Part shown: positions 34,877 to 44,330 of the stretch, one piece after another
How positions within the stretch are numbered: the first letter of the stretch is position 1
Layout of the letters: each line of letters starts with the position of its first letter
From: Chenopodium formosanum
Taxonomy: Eukaryota; Streptophyta; Magnoliopsida; Caryophyllales; Amaranthaceae
DNA length: 64,000 bases
Assembly (NCBI GenBank): GCA_024500155.1
Contig: CM044858.1
Coordinates: forward strand, 23,609,795 to 23,673,794
Reading direction: 5' to 3'
Notes under the pieces: generated by a model
Told to the model about the DNA's origin: nothing
Seen by the model: the letters and a program-made list of their open reading frames with translations, nothing else
The model's database searches: none
Position numbers and translations under genes: made by a program

Positions 34877-37800
34877 TGAGACAAGTGCGCAATATTCAAA
34901 TTCCTTAAGTCAATGTGTGTCGATTTGATAATATGATTGCATCTTATGTCGTGATCATATTAATCTACAAATCGTTTCTTGAAATCTGAGTTAGAATTAC
35001 AAAACAAATGATTACTATGTAATCCATTTGAGCACGGCCATGCATTTTCTGAATTCTCCCTCTTCAAGGGGCCAAGACACATTCCTAATTAAATAGGTAG
35101 ACTCAATCCAATCTTATGGCAACCAAAGCTCCCACTCAACTTCTGAAATGTTCGGGAAACACCCTTTATAATCTCCAATTACGGGCAGACGTTTGAATGT
35201 ACCACAGTTATATCATCCATTGAATGAGATCAATGTTCCACTCATGTCAAAGGAATCCACTAATATATCCGGAAGCTCTATACTTGAACTTCAAAGTAGG
35301 TCTATAGTTCGATCATGCATCATTCATGCATATCCACGTGATTGACCGAGCATCACTACGCTCCTATAGCCCATGAAACTGTGCTATCCAATCAATCTTA
35401 ACATGCTAGTCCATTATTGGAAATCATTTATGTCCAGTTTAATGATTCCGAACTAGGAACTTAAATAATATATGAATTTAGTTCACCTGTGGGGTTTCAT
35501 TCAAAAGGTCATCAACCTAGTGAGCCCATCAATTCATAATTATTTTGGACATTTTATTTAATCTTGAAACCACAATTAAATAAGATTGAAACTTTGTTTC
35601 AATAAACATAATTCTGCAAGCTAATGTATTTACTTTTGTAATATGCTTTCTCAAAACATACACAACTAAAATTACATAACTTGCTTCAATCCAAAAACCT
35701 TAGTATGACTCTCATACCTTGGTCGTGGAAAGGGTTCAGTAAGTAGAGTTCATGAGACATTCTCATAAACATGAACTTTGCAATTTCTAAATCTTATAAT
35801 CATTTTCTTCTCCATACACTAAGAATTTTCCTTCGCCTTTTCGCAAAGAACTTAGGAATTTTTAATTTGTATTCCAACGTTACATTGGATTTCGATTGAA
35901 ATCTATCATCACTTGTTCTTTAAAACACGTGAATCAAATAGACGAGTATAGTCCATGACATGCATGATGCATCCTTTGCAAATTGCATAAGGATCATCAC
36001 TCAAAATCTTAATTTCATCAACCTTTCTTAAAGTATTGAATCATTAAGCAACGTGCCATGTTACATGGGATTGAAACTCCTTTCAATATAATGTTGAACC
36101 CTATAAGAATCTTATCAATATAAGCTTCTTAACCAAAACTCAAACATCCTTCGAGACCTATCTATATAGATCTTGAATCCCAAATGTACTCATCTTCCTC
36201 TACAAGATTTTCATACAAAATGCAATATCCACCACTTGACTCTTTAAGCAATGAATAATTGCTCTTTATACTAGACCAAGAAGACTTCATAGCTCCCACT
36301 AAACATCTTGTACACTCAAGACCTTTTTCTTCATTTTACGAGAACATCAAACGATTTGATTAACTTGCAAAATTAAGAACATTAACTCCCTGATGCTAAC
36401 TACAATCCATTATGAATCTTCTATGCATCCCTAGGATTATTGGATCTCCAAACTTTTGATTGTATCATATACAAATCTTATCTCATGAACAATTTCAAGA
36501 AAGTGTTTTGAAATCCATCTACCAAATCTTATAAGGTAGAAATCACTATAGTATCTTTAATAGATCTTTGCAACATGACTAATGTAAAGGTTTCATCGTA
36601 ATCATAGTCATACTATGAATTTGTTGAATCCGTTAACAAGTCTTTGCTTTAGTTAGAAAACATTTTTCTTTCTTGTCTGCTTTGCTTACAATGGGTTTCA
36701 CCCAATTTAGGCAAATTATTCAAGTGTCATAAACTTGCTTACAGACTTAGAATCTATTTCAGATTTCCTGGTTTTAAACCACTTGGAGTTATAACTTGTC
36801 AAATTATCCTTATTACTTGCATAATCATCATGTTCCAAAATAAATATTTTAGAACTCTTAGTCAATATGAAATCATATTTCTTTGGCTAAATTTTACATA
36901 TGCTAGTCATCATTGTGGGTTTGAATGCAACAATTGAAACTCATACAACAACTTTGTTTAGTTTTCAATGAAAAACGACAATTGAGGATGTGCACTTGGA
37001 ATGTACTACCTTCGACACATGGTTATTAATCCCATTACACTTAATGAGACCACGCGTTGTCATTTGTAACATGAGGTGAATCATGCTCATATTGTTGCTT
37101 TTATTCGATTACTTCTCAAATTTCTTCGAGATTTTCGAAATCACTTTTCTTGAACTCTTTCAAGGCTCTCAAACTTTTCAAGATTCTTATACTCCCACTT
37201 GCCTTTTAGGGAGGCACTTTTAGCATAGGGTGAACCAATCATGGTTTGAACGACGTTTGTTTGTTGCTTTTCTCAAACTCTTTTGAGATTTATACTACTC
37301 CCACTTGACCTTTTGGAACAATTTCCATAAGGGCACCTACTTGAGCAACAAACATTTTGTGCTAAGTATGGTTGTGTAGTAGTACCCCGTGCTCTATATA
37401 GGAAACGAATGTGCATTAAACGTTTCAATACAACTTTTATTCCTTGCTTTGTAGAAAGACTTTGTAAGAACTTTTCTTATCCATATCACATATGAAGCCT
37501 TTGCTACTTTTGATTTGACGTATGTAGTTTTTGTTTAGTTTTGTAGCTTATCTTAAAAGTATATCCCTTGAACAATGGTTGGAAGATAGGTAACTTACAT
37601 CCACTATCAAAATATATCTCATATAGATTGATAGCTTCCTTCATAAACACTTCACAAGGTTTTCTTTCGGAGTTTGTTGTCAAACATTTTCACAACTCTT
37701 GGATGTTTATCAAGGTCTTGGCTTAAATTCTCATTATTACGATCATATCGCAATATTTCGAATGTGTTGCCAAGTACATGTCTTGACTTAAATTTTCACA

Positions 37801-40800
37801 ATTACAATCATATTGTAGTGTAATCATTATCTTGTCAAGTTAATGAACTTCAAACTGAAAATTTTGACCTTTTCAAAATCTTCACTTCCATGCTTCAACT
37901 AAGCATACGTAGTGATCGTATCACAAATGAAGTTTCGTTGTCCATCTCTAGCCTTTGAACCTTTGGTTTTCTTACATCAATATGTATTCGACCTCGAGTT
38001 CACATCATCATTTCTCTAAATGGTGACTTTGTCAAAATTTCAAATTAGAATGATAATCACATATATCAATGGATTCATAATCTAATGATATTGAAAGTCC
38101 ATCCCTTTGAATCTTTCGTATGCAATTTTCATTTTCATTCGAATTAATTGATATTTTAGAGAAAATTTATATATATATATAGAAATGGTTTAATTATTTC
38201 TATCATATAGAATTTTAAACCTATTTAGCAATTCAAAACACATTATGACTCAAAGAAGCATAGAATAACATTTATTCCACGTTTTTGAATCTTCGATGCT
38301 TAGTCATTACTAACATTGAATGGTGTTTTGATAATGGCAAGAATGAATAACATTTATTTAATTCTAGCCAATTATTAGTGGTGAAATACTGGTTCTACTT
38401 GTAAAGTTGCAACTTTTGCTTCCAAACTTGTAGATTCTACTTGTGAAGTAGCAACATTTGCTTCTAAACTTGTAGATTTATTCCTCCTTTAGCTAAATTC
38501 TTCCTTTAGTTCAACTAGATTGTGCAATGAGTGATCTAAACAAGACATCATATGTCCAAGAGGTAGCAATATGCTAAATCAATTTCTATAGTATACTTCT
38601 TAAATTGGAACATTTCCATTCTTTTACCTTCCAACTATATGAGGTAGTTTCTAATCAATTGGAATTGGTCCATTTAATTTGAAACATTTGTTGTTCATAA
38701 CAACTTTTAGCATGTAAGTAGTTCTAGGTTTGAGAAGTAGCAACTTGTTTGCAATTCTTGGCCTATAACTTCTTAATGCAATCCTCATATATTCCTAAAC
38801 CTTTCCCGTTTGAGCCACATAGAACATTTCTCTTAGGTTCAAAATGATACCTTGCTCAACTACTTTAAGCACTTTTCATGATTCTGCTAAGTCTATTCTA
38901 TCATTATTTATATTTGAGTTTAATCAAGTATTAAACTCTATATAAAGTAGATGAAGAATACTGTCATTTGATCAACTTTTGATCATAGAGATGATCAACT
39001 TTTGATCATAGAGATTTCCAATCACTTTCTTATATTCAATCATATTGAAGATAAGAGATTTTATTAGACTTGTACACTTGTCTTTTGAGGGATTGTACCT
39101 CTCATCTCATTATGTCCCTTGAAACACTTTTCAAAATGAAGATGTGTTGGTATTTTACTCAAACATTTTGAATAAAACCAACCTTAGACATGTGACATGG
39201 ATTTCTAAAACTTGCCTTTTAGAACAATCTTAGCGAAATTGGAATATAGGTTTATGGATTATCTTTCAATCGAGGAGATAATATATAATAATAAAATTAG
39301 AACGATATGTTACTTATAAGTAAACGCAAAATTCAATTATGTTTATTAAAATTTAAAGTACTATAAGAGAATTAATTAAATTGGTAACTTTAAAGCATTT
39401 ATTCAATGTTAATTGATCCCAATTGAATTAAATGATTCCAAGATCCTTTATTCATGCAATAATTGACCGGACTTTGGCCCTGCCATCAACCATTACATTT
39501 TCAAGGTGAGTAAACTCTTTACTGATTACAACTCTTGTAATTCTTGGTTGAATAATTAACCATCGCATGTTTAATTATTACTCTTAGCTTCAAGGTTCTA
39601 AACGCTTTAGGTAACCTTGTTGAATATAACCAATTAAAAGTGTAGTTATGCGGTCCTACCCCCACTTCCCCAACATATATTATGATGCTCTGCTGAGGCC
39701 GACCCATCACAAACGATCAAGGTTTTCGTCGGGTTTTTAATTGGAAAAGCTGCATCAATATTACTGGGATCTAGATTTATTATGTTGTGATTATATAGTG
39801 AACTCTAGCGCATCATCAAGCCACATAAATAAACCTAAACATGCATAAAATACTGAATGCATAAATAAGACATAGCATGGCCCCTAATCCTAAGAAAACT
39901 AATAAAGTATATGCTCCCACTTGAATCATCATGGATCGCATCCATCTTGCTCCTTTGGGCCTTCACTTCATGGGCTTCTTGGATTAACTGCAACCTGTAA
40001 TTCTACTCTATTCTATCTACTACTTAAATAAAATAAAATAAAATTACAAAATACTTTATCGGTACGTGGACCGTACTAAGATTACAAAAATACATCACGA
40101 TGCGCAGATCGTATTTAGCAATCTACTGGGCCATACTAGTCATTATATAGCAATAAACAACATCATATATTATAAAATTGCCACATAATAAATCACTGAT
40201 CATGCTTTCCTAAACTATAACATCGAATGATCATAATTAAGGAAACTTGGCATCTAAATATCTCATATTTTAATTAATGTAATTAGATAATATCATATAT
40301 TATTCATGATCATCAATAAAATATCATATATTCTAAATTAGTCGTGAGATAGAATCAAATCTTATTTTAATCTTAAAAGATAAATCATATTTATCCTCAA
40401 AGATTATCCTAACAAAGTTAGAAAATTCTATCCTAATTACAAGCCAATCAAAAAATTTTAAATCAATTATATCCAAAATTAATTATGGGATAATCACATT
40501 ATTTAAATCAATTATTATCCTTTTGGAATATGCTCGGAATATCCTAATCATTCTTATCCATAATTAACCACTTTAATTTAGGATAATTACCAATTTAACA
40601 ACTTAAATATGGATAATATCAAATATAACAACTTTTGAATATTTGATTTTATCCTAAAATAAAAGATTATATTTTCAAAATATTTTAACTTATCCAAAAT
40701 AAAACTGATTTTATCCCAAAATAATTCATAATTATCTTGAAATAAATTTTCAAAAACTGAATTTTTTTTTTTTTTTGAAAAACCGTGCACCAGCCACCGT

Positions 40801-41518
40801 GGTGTGGCCAGCCTAAGCCGGCCACGGTGGCCGTACACCTTGCGGTGTACGCTGCCAAAGCAGCGGTGCCGCGCAACCCTTGCACGGTGCTGCTGTTGCT
40901 GCCATTGCTGACCCGACTTGCTGCCCGACCCCACCCCTCCCTCCGGACCACCTACAGCGGCAGCCGCCGTGGCTGCGCCACCCAGCCGCGGTTGCCGCTG
41001 CTAAAACCCCTTTTTTGTGATTTTAATTAAAACAAAACATTTTTGTTAAAATTAAATTAACTTAATGTGGTCCTTTTAATTTCAAAATTAAATCATATTC
41101 AATTTCAAAATTAGGGTTCTTCATGAATTTCAATCCCCAATTCAATTTAACTCTTAAATTAAATAATTTGATCATGAAAATTCATAATTTATACATGAAA
41201 TCAACTAGATTAAAATCATGAAGCATGAAACAATCGAAATTATTCAAAACCAAAACACAAAATCAAAATTTTAGGGTTTAGGGTTTCGAAAAATTCGAAT
41301 CTAGGGTTAGGGTTTTCGAAATTTTCGAGCATAATAGGGCAAAAAACGGTCCTCTTCATGGCTATTTTGAGAATTATTAAATCACATTTAATCAATTCCA
41401 AGAGTTAAATCACATTTAATATAATAATTGACCCATAATTAAATAATTCTCCCTCCTAATTGAATTAAAATTTTGGATTATCAAAGAATTATTGGCAATA
41501 TGCGTAAATGCAATAGGC
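34877..41518 (-). mobile_element. Interior of the minus-strand LTR element, no coding capacity
   Basis: About 6.6 kb without a frame longer than about 115 codons. None shows a gag, protease, integrase, RT or RNase H motif. The plus-strand motif CTCCCACT (AGTGGGAG on the minus strand) recurs near 35131, 36292, 37190, 37308 and 39915, echoing the true polypurine tract. Other landmarks: a short TA run (about 38167-38180), a T run (about 40765-40780), a GC-rich island (40785-41010) and telomere-like TTTAGGG copies near 41270. The minus 63-codon frame at 39519-39710 has no domain I recognise. It is either a family of large non-autonomous retroelements or a very decayed copy; the near-identical LTRs argue for the former. 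Confidence 0.75.
40785..41010. other. GC-rich island inside the non-coding LTR element
   Basis: Abrupt rise in GC, with CCGTGG/GGCCACGG inverted motifs, next to a run of T. Overlapping frames on both strands (40587-40951 minus, 40785-41030 plus) are Ala/Pro/Arg-rich and give no domain. Similar GC-rich patches occur in the LTR at 53100-53260. It might be captured host DNA or a structured leader; undecided. Confidence 0.45.
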
Positions 41519-41530
41519 TAACTGATACCA
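41519..41530 (-). promoter_or_regulatory. Primer-binding site (initiator tRNA-Met type) of the minus-strand element
   Basis: Plus strand GCTAACTGATACCA; the minus strand reads TGGTATCAGTTAGC, one base away from the LTR end (CCTACA-G-TGGTATCAG). The first nine bases match the common plant TGGTATCAGAGC site. It fixes the element's orientation. Confidence 0.8.
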
Positions 41531-41531
41531 C

Positions 41532-42317
41532 TGTAGGAGTTTATAATACTACGCAGCGGAAATAAACATGAATCACATTCATACAGTACCTAATCCAAGG
41601 ATCTAATTCATAACACATAAAGAACAAATAATTATACCTTTGAAGCGTGATTCCACGTGCAATCGAGCAAGATCAAGGGGAGATAAAGAACCTCAAGCGT
41701 GATTCCTCTACTTGGTCCACGGGCACAAGTTAAGACCTCCACTAATGCTAGTTAGTTGCAATTGAAACCTTCAATTGACCTTCTATGGAGAAGAGCGACA
41801 TACTAACCAAGAACCACCACGAACCACCACGCGCGCCACCAAGGGGTGGCCGGCCGTGAGTCCAAAGGGGGGAGGAGCGAGAGCCGTGAATGTGAGAGAG
41901 GATTAGGGTTTTGGGATTGGTTGCCTTGATGTCAAAATTCACAGTGTGTGAATTATGACTACTCGCTGCAAACCCTAGGCATGGATCTTATTTATAGATC
42001 TCATCTCTAAATAAGAGCCCATGTCAAAAGCCCAAAACCTAATTCCAATCTAACTATGCTAGCCCAATCCAATTCATGATTAGTTAATTGCTCATGAGGC
42101 CCATTAATGGGCCTCTTACTTGCTTAACCCAATACCCTTGTGTGTGACCAATATAGGATCCATTCTAAAGGGCTTTGGACTATTTGACTAGCCCAAAGAT
42201 CATCTCTCATAGTCTAGCAACAGAGGATGACGCCCCAATAGAATGAACTTATTATCTCCATAATAGTGATCCTTGATATATCTAGTAATTGCACTTATCG
42301 AAGACATAACTCCTTCA
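41532..42317 (-). repeat. 5' LTR (right copy) of the minus-strand element
   Basis: 786 bp, nearly identical to 34076-34862. Differences are seen only in the first 110 bp: one indel with an adjacent change near position 15, one substitution near 28 and one near 104. The TATA box is on the minus strand at 41988-41996. Transcription would run leftward from here through the interior. Confidence 0.93.
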
Positions 42318-42322
42318 AGTGG

Positions 42323-42404
42323 TTCTCCACGACGCGGTTATTGTCAGTTTGGTTCACGCATCAAGAGATAAGTTAATTCTGTTTTATTGCTTATTAGTAT
42401 AACA
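42323..42404 (+). repeat. 3' LTR of the copia element, right part
   Basis: Last 82 bp of the copia 3' LTR (TTCTCCACGACGCGG ... TATAACA), after the second AGTGG. 515 + 82 = 597, exactly the 5' LTR length. GAGGT, the copia target duplication, follows. Confidence 0.95.
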
Positions 42405-42640
42405 GAGGTGAGAGAAGGAGAGACGGGAGAGAGGAGAGATAAGAGGATGGTTGTGGTGGTGGTGGTGGTGGTGGTGAGAGAATGACAGCACGACAAGGAG
42501 AGAGAGAGAGGTGGGAGAACGTAGACGAGAGAGAGAGAGGTGGGAGAAGGAGACCACGAAGAGGAGAGAGAGAGGGGGAGGAGGCTGTGAGTGAAATTTG
42601 GGTAGGGTTAGGGTTTATATAGGGGGGCTTGTTTTTTTTA
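42405..42640 (-). promoter_or_regulatory. Right interior of the CACTA element: minus-strand promoter and leader
   Basis: Read on the minus strand: TATATAAA (plus 42614-42621), then AACCCTAACCC (a telo-box-like motif), then a long pyrimidine-rich leader with CTCTCT runs and a CCA repeat (plus GGT run, about 42450-42476). This is the look of a plant core promoter and 5' leader, pointing into the element. The transposase gene it would have served is deleted. The Pro/Leu/Ser-rich minus frame at 42394-42666 is low complexity and is not called. Confidence 0.5.
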
Positions 42641-42815
42641 GATGAAAAGCCACCGGTTTGGTTCAAACTTCAAACCGGTGGGATAATGGTTTTCCCCACC
42701 GGTTCGAACCGAACCGGTGGCAATAACCTCCCCTAAAAATCCCGCCTTATTTTCCCCACCGGTTTTTTAAACTGGTGGCCTTAGGGCGGTGCCAATCTTC
42801 TTTTTTCACCTAGTG
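42641..42815. repeat. Right subterminal repeats and TIR of the CACTA element
   Basis: Three CCACCGGTT/AACCGGTGG-type palindromes (about 42649, 42699, 42758) and the terminal TTTTTTCACCTAGTG, the inverse of CACTAGGTGAAAAAA. TGA follows as the target duplication. Confidence 0.85.
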
Positions 42816-43105
42816 TGACTTTCATTTGACTCAATTATCTTTGTTGAATGCATTTGACTTTATTTGATTCAAAAAGCTTTGTTTGAATGAGTTTGACTTT
42901 CATTTGACTCAATAATCTTTGTTGAATGCATTTGACTTTCATTTGGTTCAAAAAGCGTTGTTGAATGTGTTTGACTTTCATTTGACTAAATTAGCTTTGT
43001 TGAATGCATTTGAGTTTTATTTGATTCAAAAAGCTTTGTATGAATGTTTTTGACTTTCATTTGACCCAATTACCTTTGTTAATTGCATTTGACTTTCATT
43101 TGATT
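42816..43105. repeat. Satellite A, continuation to the right of the CACTA nest
   Basis: Resumes in phase with the unit broken at 27073 (GTGTT-TGA | TGA-CTTTC). It ends in the CCCAATTACC variant unit that precedes linker C. Confidence 0.92.
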
Positions 43106-43314
43106 CAATATATCTCTTTTTTATTGCTATTGAAAACAAGTTGTCTTGCTAGTTGTTGCTAGATTTCATCAAATTTTGTCTTGTTTCCATATATCAACAA
43201 ATTCTGACAACTAATTTTTTATTTGTAGCAGTTTAAAAACAAATTGAGGCAACAAATTTTTGAATTGCTCCTATTAAAATTAGCCGTCTTATTAGTTGTT
43301 GCATTTTACATTCA
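43106..43314. repeat. Linker C, short form (copy 2)
   Basis: Counterpart of 9421-9572 but less deleted (about 209 bp against 152). It includes TTTCATCAAATTTTGTCTTG, which copy 1 has lost. Satellite A lies on both sides. Confidence 0.75.
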
Positions 43315-43793
43315 TTTGATTCAAAAACCTTTGTTTTAATGTGTTTGATTTTCATTTGACTCAATTAGCTTTGTTAATTGCATTTCACTTTCATTTAATT
43401 CAAAAAGCTTTCTTTGAATGTGTTTGACTTTCATTTGACTCAATTAGCTTTGTTGAATGCATTTTACTTTCATTTGATTCTAAAAGCTTTGTTTGAATGT
43501 GTTTGACTTTCATTTGACTCAATTATCGTTGTTGATTGCATTTGACTTTCATTTGATTCAAAAAGCTTTGTTTGAATGTGTTTGATTTTCATTTGACTCA
43601 ATTATCTTTATTGAATGTATTTGACTTTCATTTGATTCAAAAAGCGTTGTGGAATGTGTTTGACTTTCATTTGACTCAATTAGCTTTGTTGAATGCATTT
43701 GAGTTTTATTTGATTCAAAAAGCTTTGTATGAATGTGTTTGACTTTCATTTGACCCAATTACCTTTGTTGAATGCATTTGACTTTTATTTGAT
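43315..43793. repeat. Satellite A, short block between C linkers (copy 2)
   Basis: About six 79-bp dimers aligning with 9573-10123. Confidence 0.9.
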
Positions 43794-44330
43794 TCAATAT
43801 ATCTCTTTTTTGTTGCTATTGAAAACAAGTTGTCTTACTAGTTGTTGCTAGATTTCATCAAATTTTGTCTTGTTTCCATATATCAACAAATTCTGACAAC
43901 TAATTTTTTATTTGTAGCAATTTAGAAACAAATTGAGGGAACAAATTTTTGAATTGCTCCTATTAGAAATTAGCCGTCTCATTATTATTGCTAGATGACA
44001 ACAGATTTTTTATTTGTTGTCATTTAACAATGCCATTTTACAAAACGTTTGGCAACAAAATTTCTAGTTGTTGCTATTGGAGACACTTGTTTTACTATTT
44101 GTTGCTTAAATGACATCAAATTTTAATTTGTTTCCATTAGAAACAAGTTGTGTTATAAATTGTTGCTAATTTATTAAGAGTCATTGAAGTAATTTACATA
44201 ATATGTTGTAATAAATAAAACGAAAAAAAGTCATCTTGTTCTATACAAAAGAAATATTAGAAGGAATTAATAATCGTTCGATCACTTTTAGAATAAAACG
44301 AAGGCGATAAATAAATATATATTATTTTAT
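43794..44330. repeat. Linker C, long form, A/B satellite junction (copy 2)
   Basis: About 537 bp, near-identical to 10124-10656, with the same hairpin motifs and the same transition (AAATATATATTATTTTAT) into satellite B. Confidence 0.8.

Larger units (their letters stand above)
34076..42317 (-). mobile_element. Non-coding LTR retroelement inserted in the copia 3' LTR
   Basis: 8242-bp element with 787- and 786-bp LTRs and exact TSD AGTGG (34071-34075 and 42318-42322). It reads on the minus strand: next to the right-hand LTR is the reverse complement of TGGTATCAGTTAGCC (a Met-tRNA primer site, 41519-41530), and next to the left-hand LTR is the reverse complement of the purine tract AAGTGGGAGAT. 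The LTRs differ by about three substitutions and one indel, so this is the youngest insertion of the nest. Its 6.7-kb interior has no gag or pol frame on either strand, so it must be mobilised in trans if it is mobile. Confidence 0.92.
28476..42404 (+). mobile_element. Ty1/copia LTR retrotransposon (interrupted)
   Basis: LTR 28476-29072, internal region 29073-33560, second LTR split into 33561-34075 and 42323-42404. Both LTRs total exactly 597 bp and begin TGTTGG and end TAACA. The TSD GAGGT is exact (28471-28475 and 42405-42409). Domain order gag, protease, integrase, RT, RNase H identifies Ty1/copia. The two LTRs differ at 13 positions by my comparison (about 2.2%), so the insertion is fairly recent. 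The pol frame has nonsense changes and a frameshift, and the 3' LTR is broken by another element, so it cannot act autonomously. Confidence 0.96.
27074..42815. mobile_element. Non-autonomous CACTA element hosting nested retroelements
   Basis: Begins CACTAGTAGAAAAAACC and ends TTTTTTCACCTAGTG, so the termini are imperfect inverted repeats starting CACTAG. The 3-bp target duplication TGA is exact (27071-27073 and 42816-42818), and removing the element restores an uninterrupted satellite A unit. The subterminal regions carry palindromic CCACCGGTT...AACCGGTGG motifs at both ends. Without the copia insertion (28476-42404) and one copy of its TSD the element is only about 1.8 kb and has no transposase frame, so it must have moved with enzyme supplied in trans. 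Most of its length is later insertions. Confidence 0.93.

Noticed and set aside
40587..41030. Frames on both strands through the GC-rich island
   Set aside because: Composition-driven; Ala/Arg/Pro-rich with no motif and not matched to any retroelement protein.
42394..42666. 90-codon Pro/Leu/Ser-rich minus frame
   Set aside because: Derived from GGT and GA microsatellites in the CACTA leader and crosses the copia LTR end.
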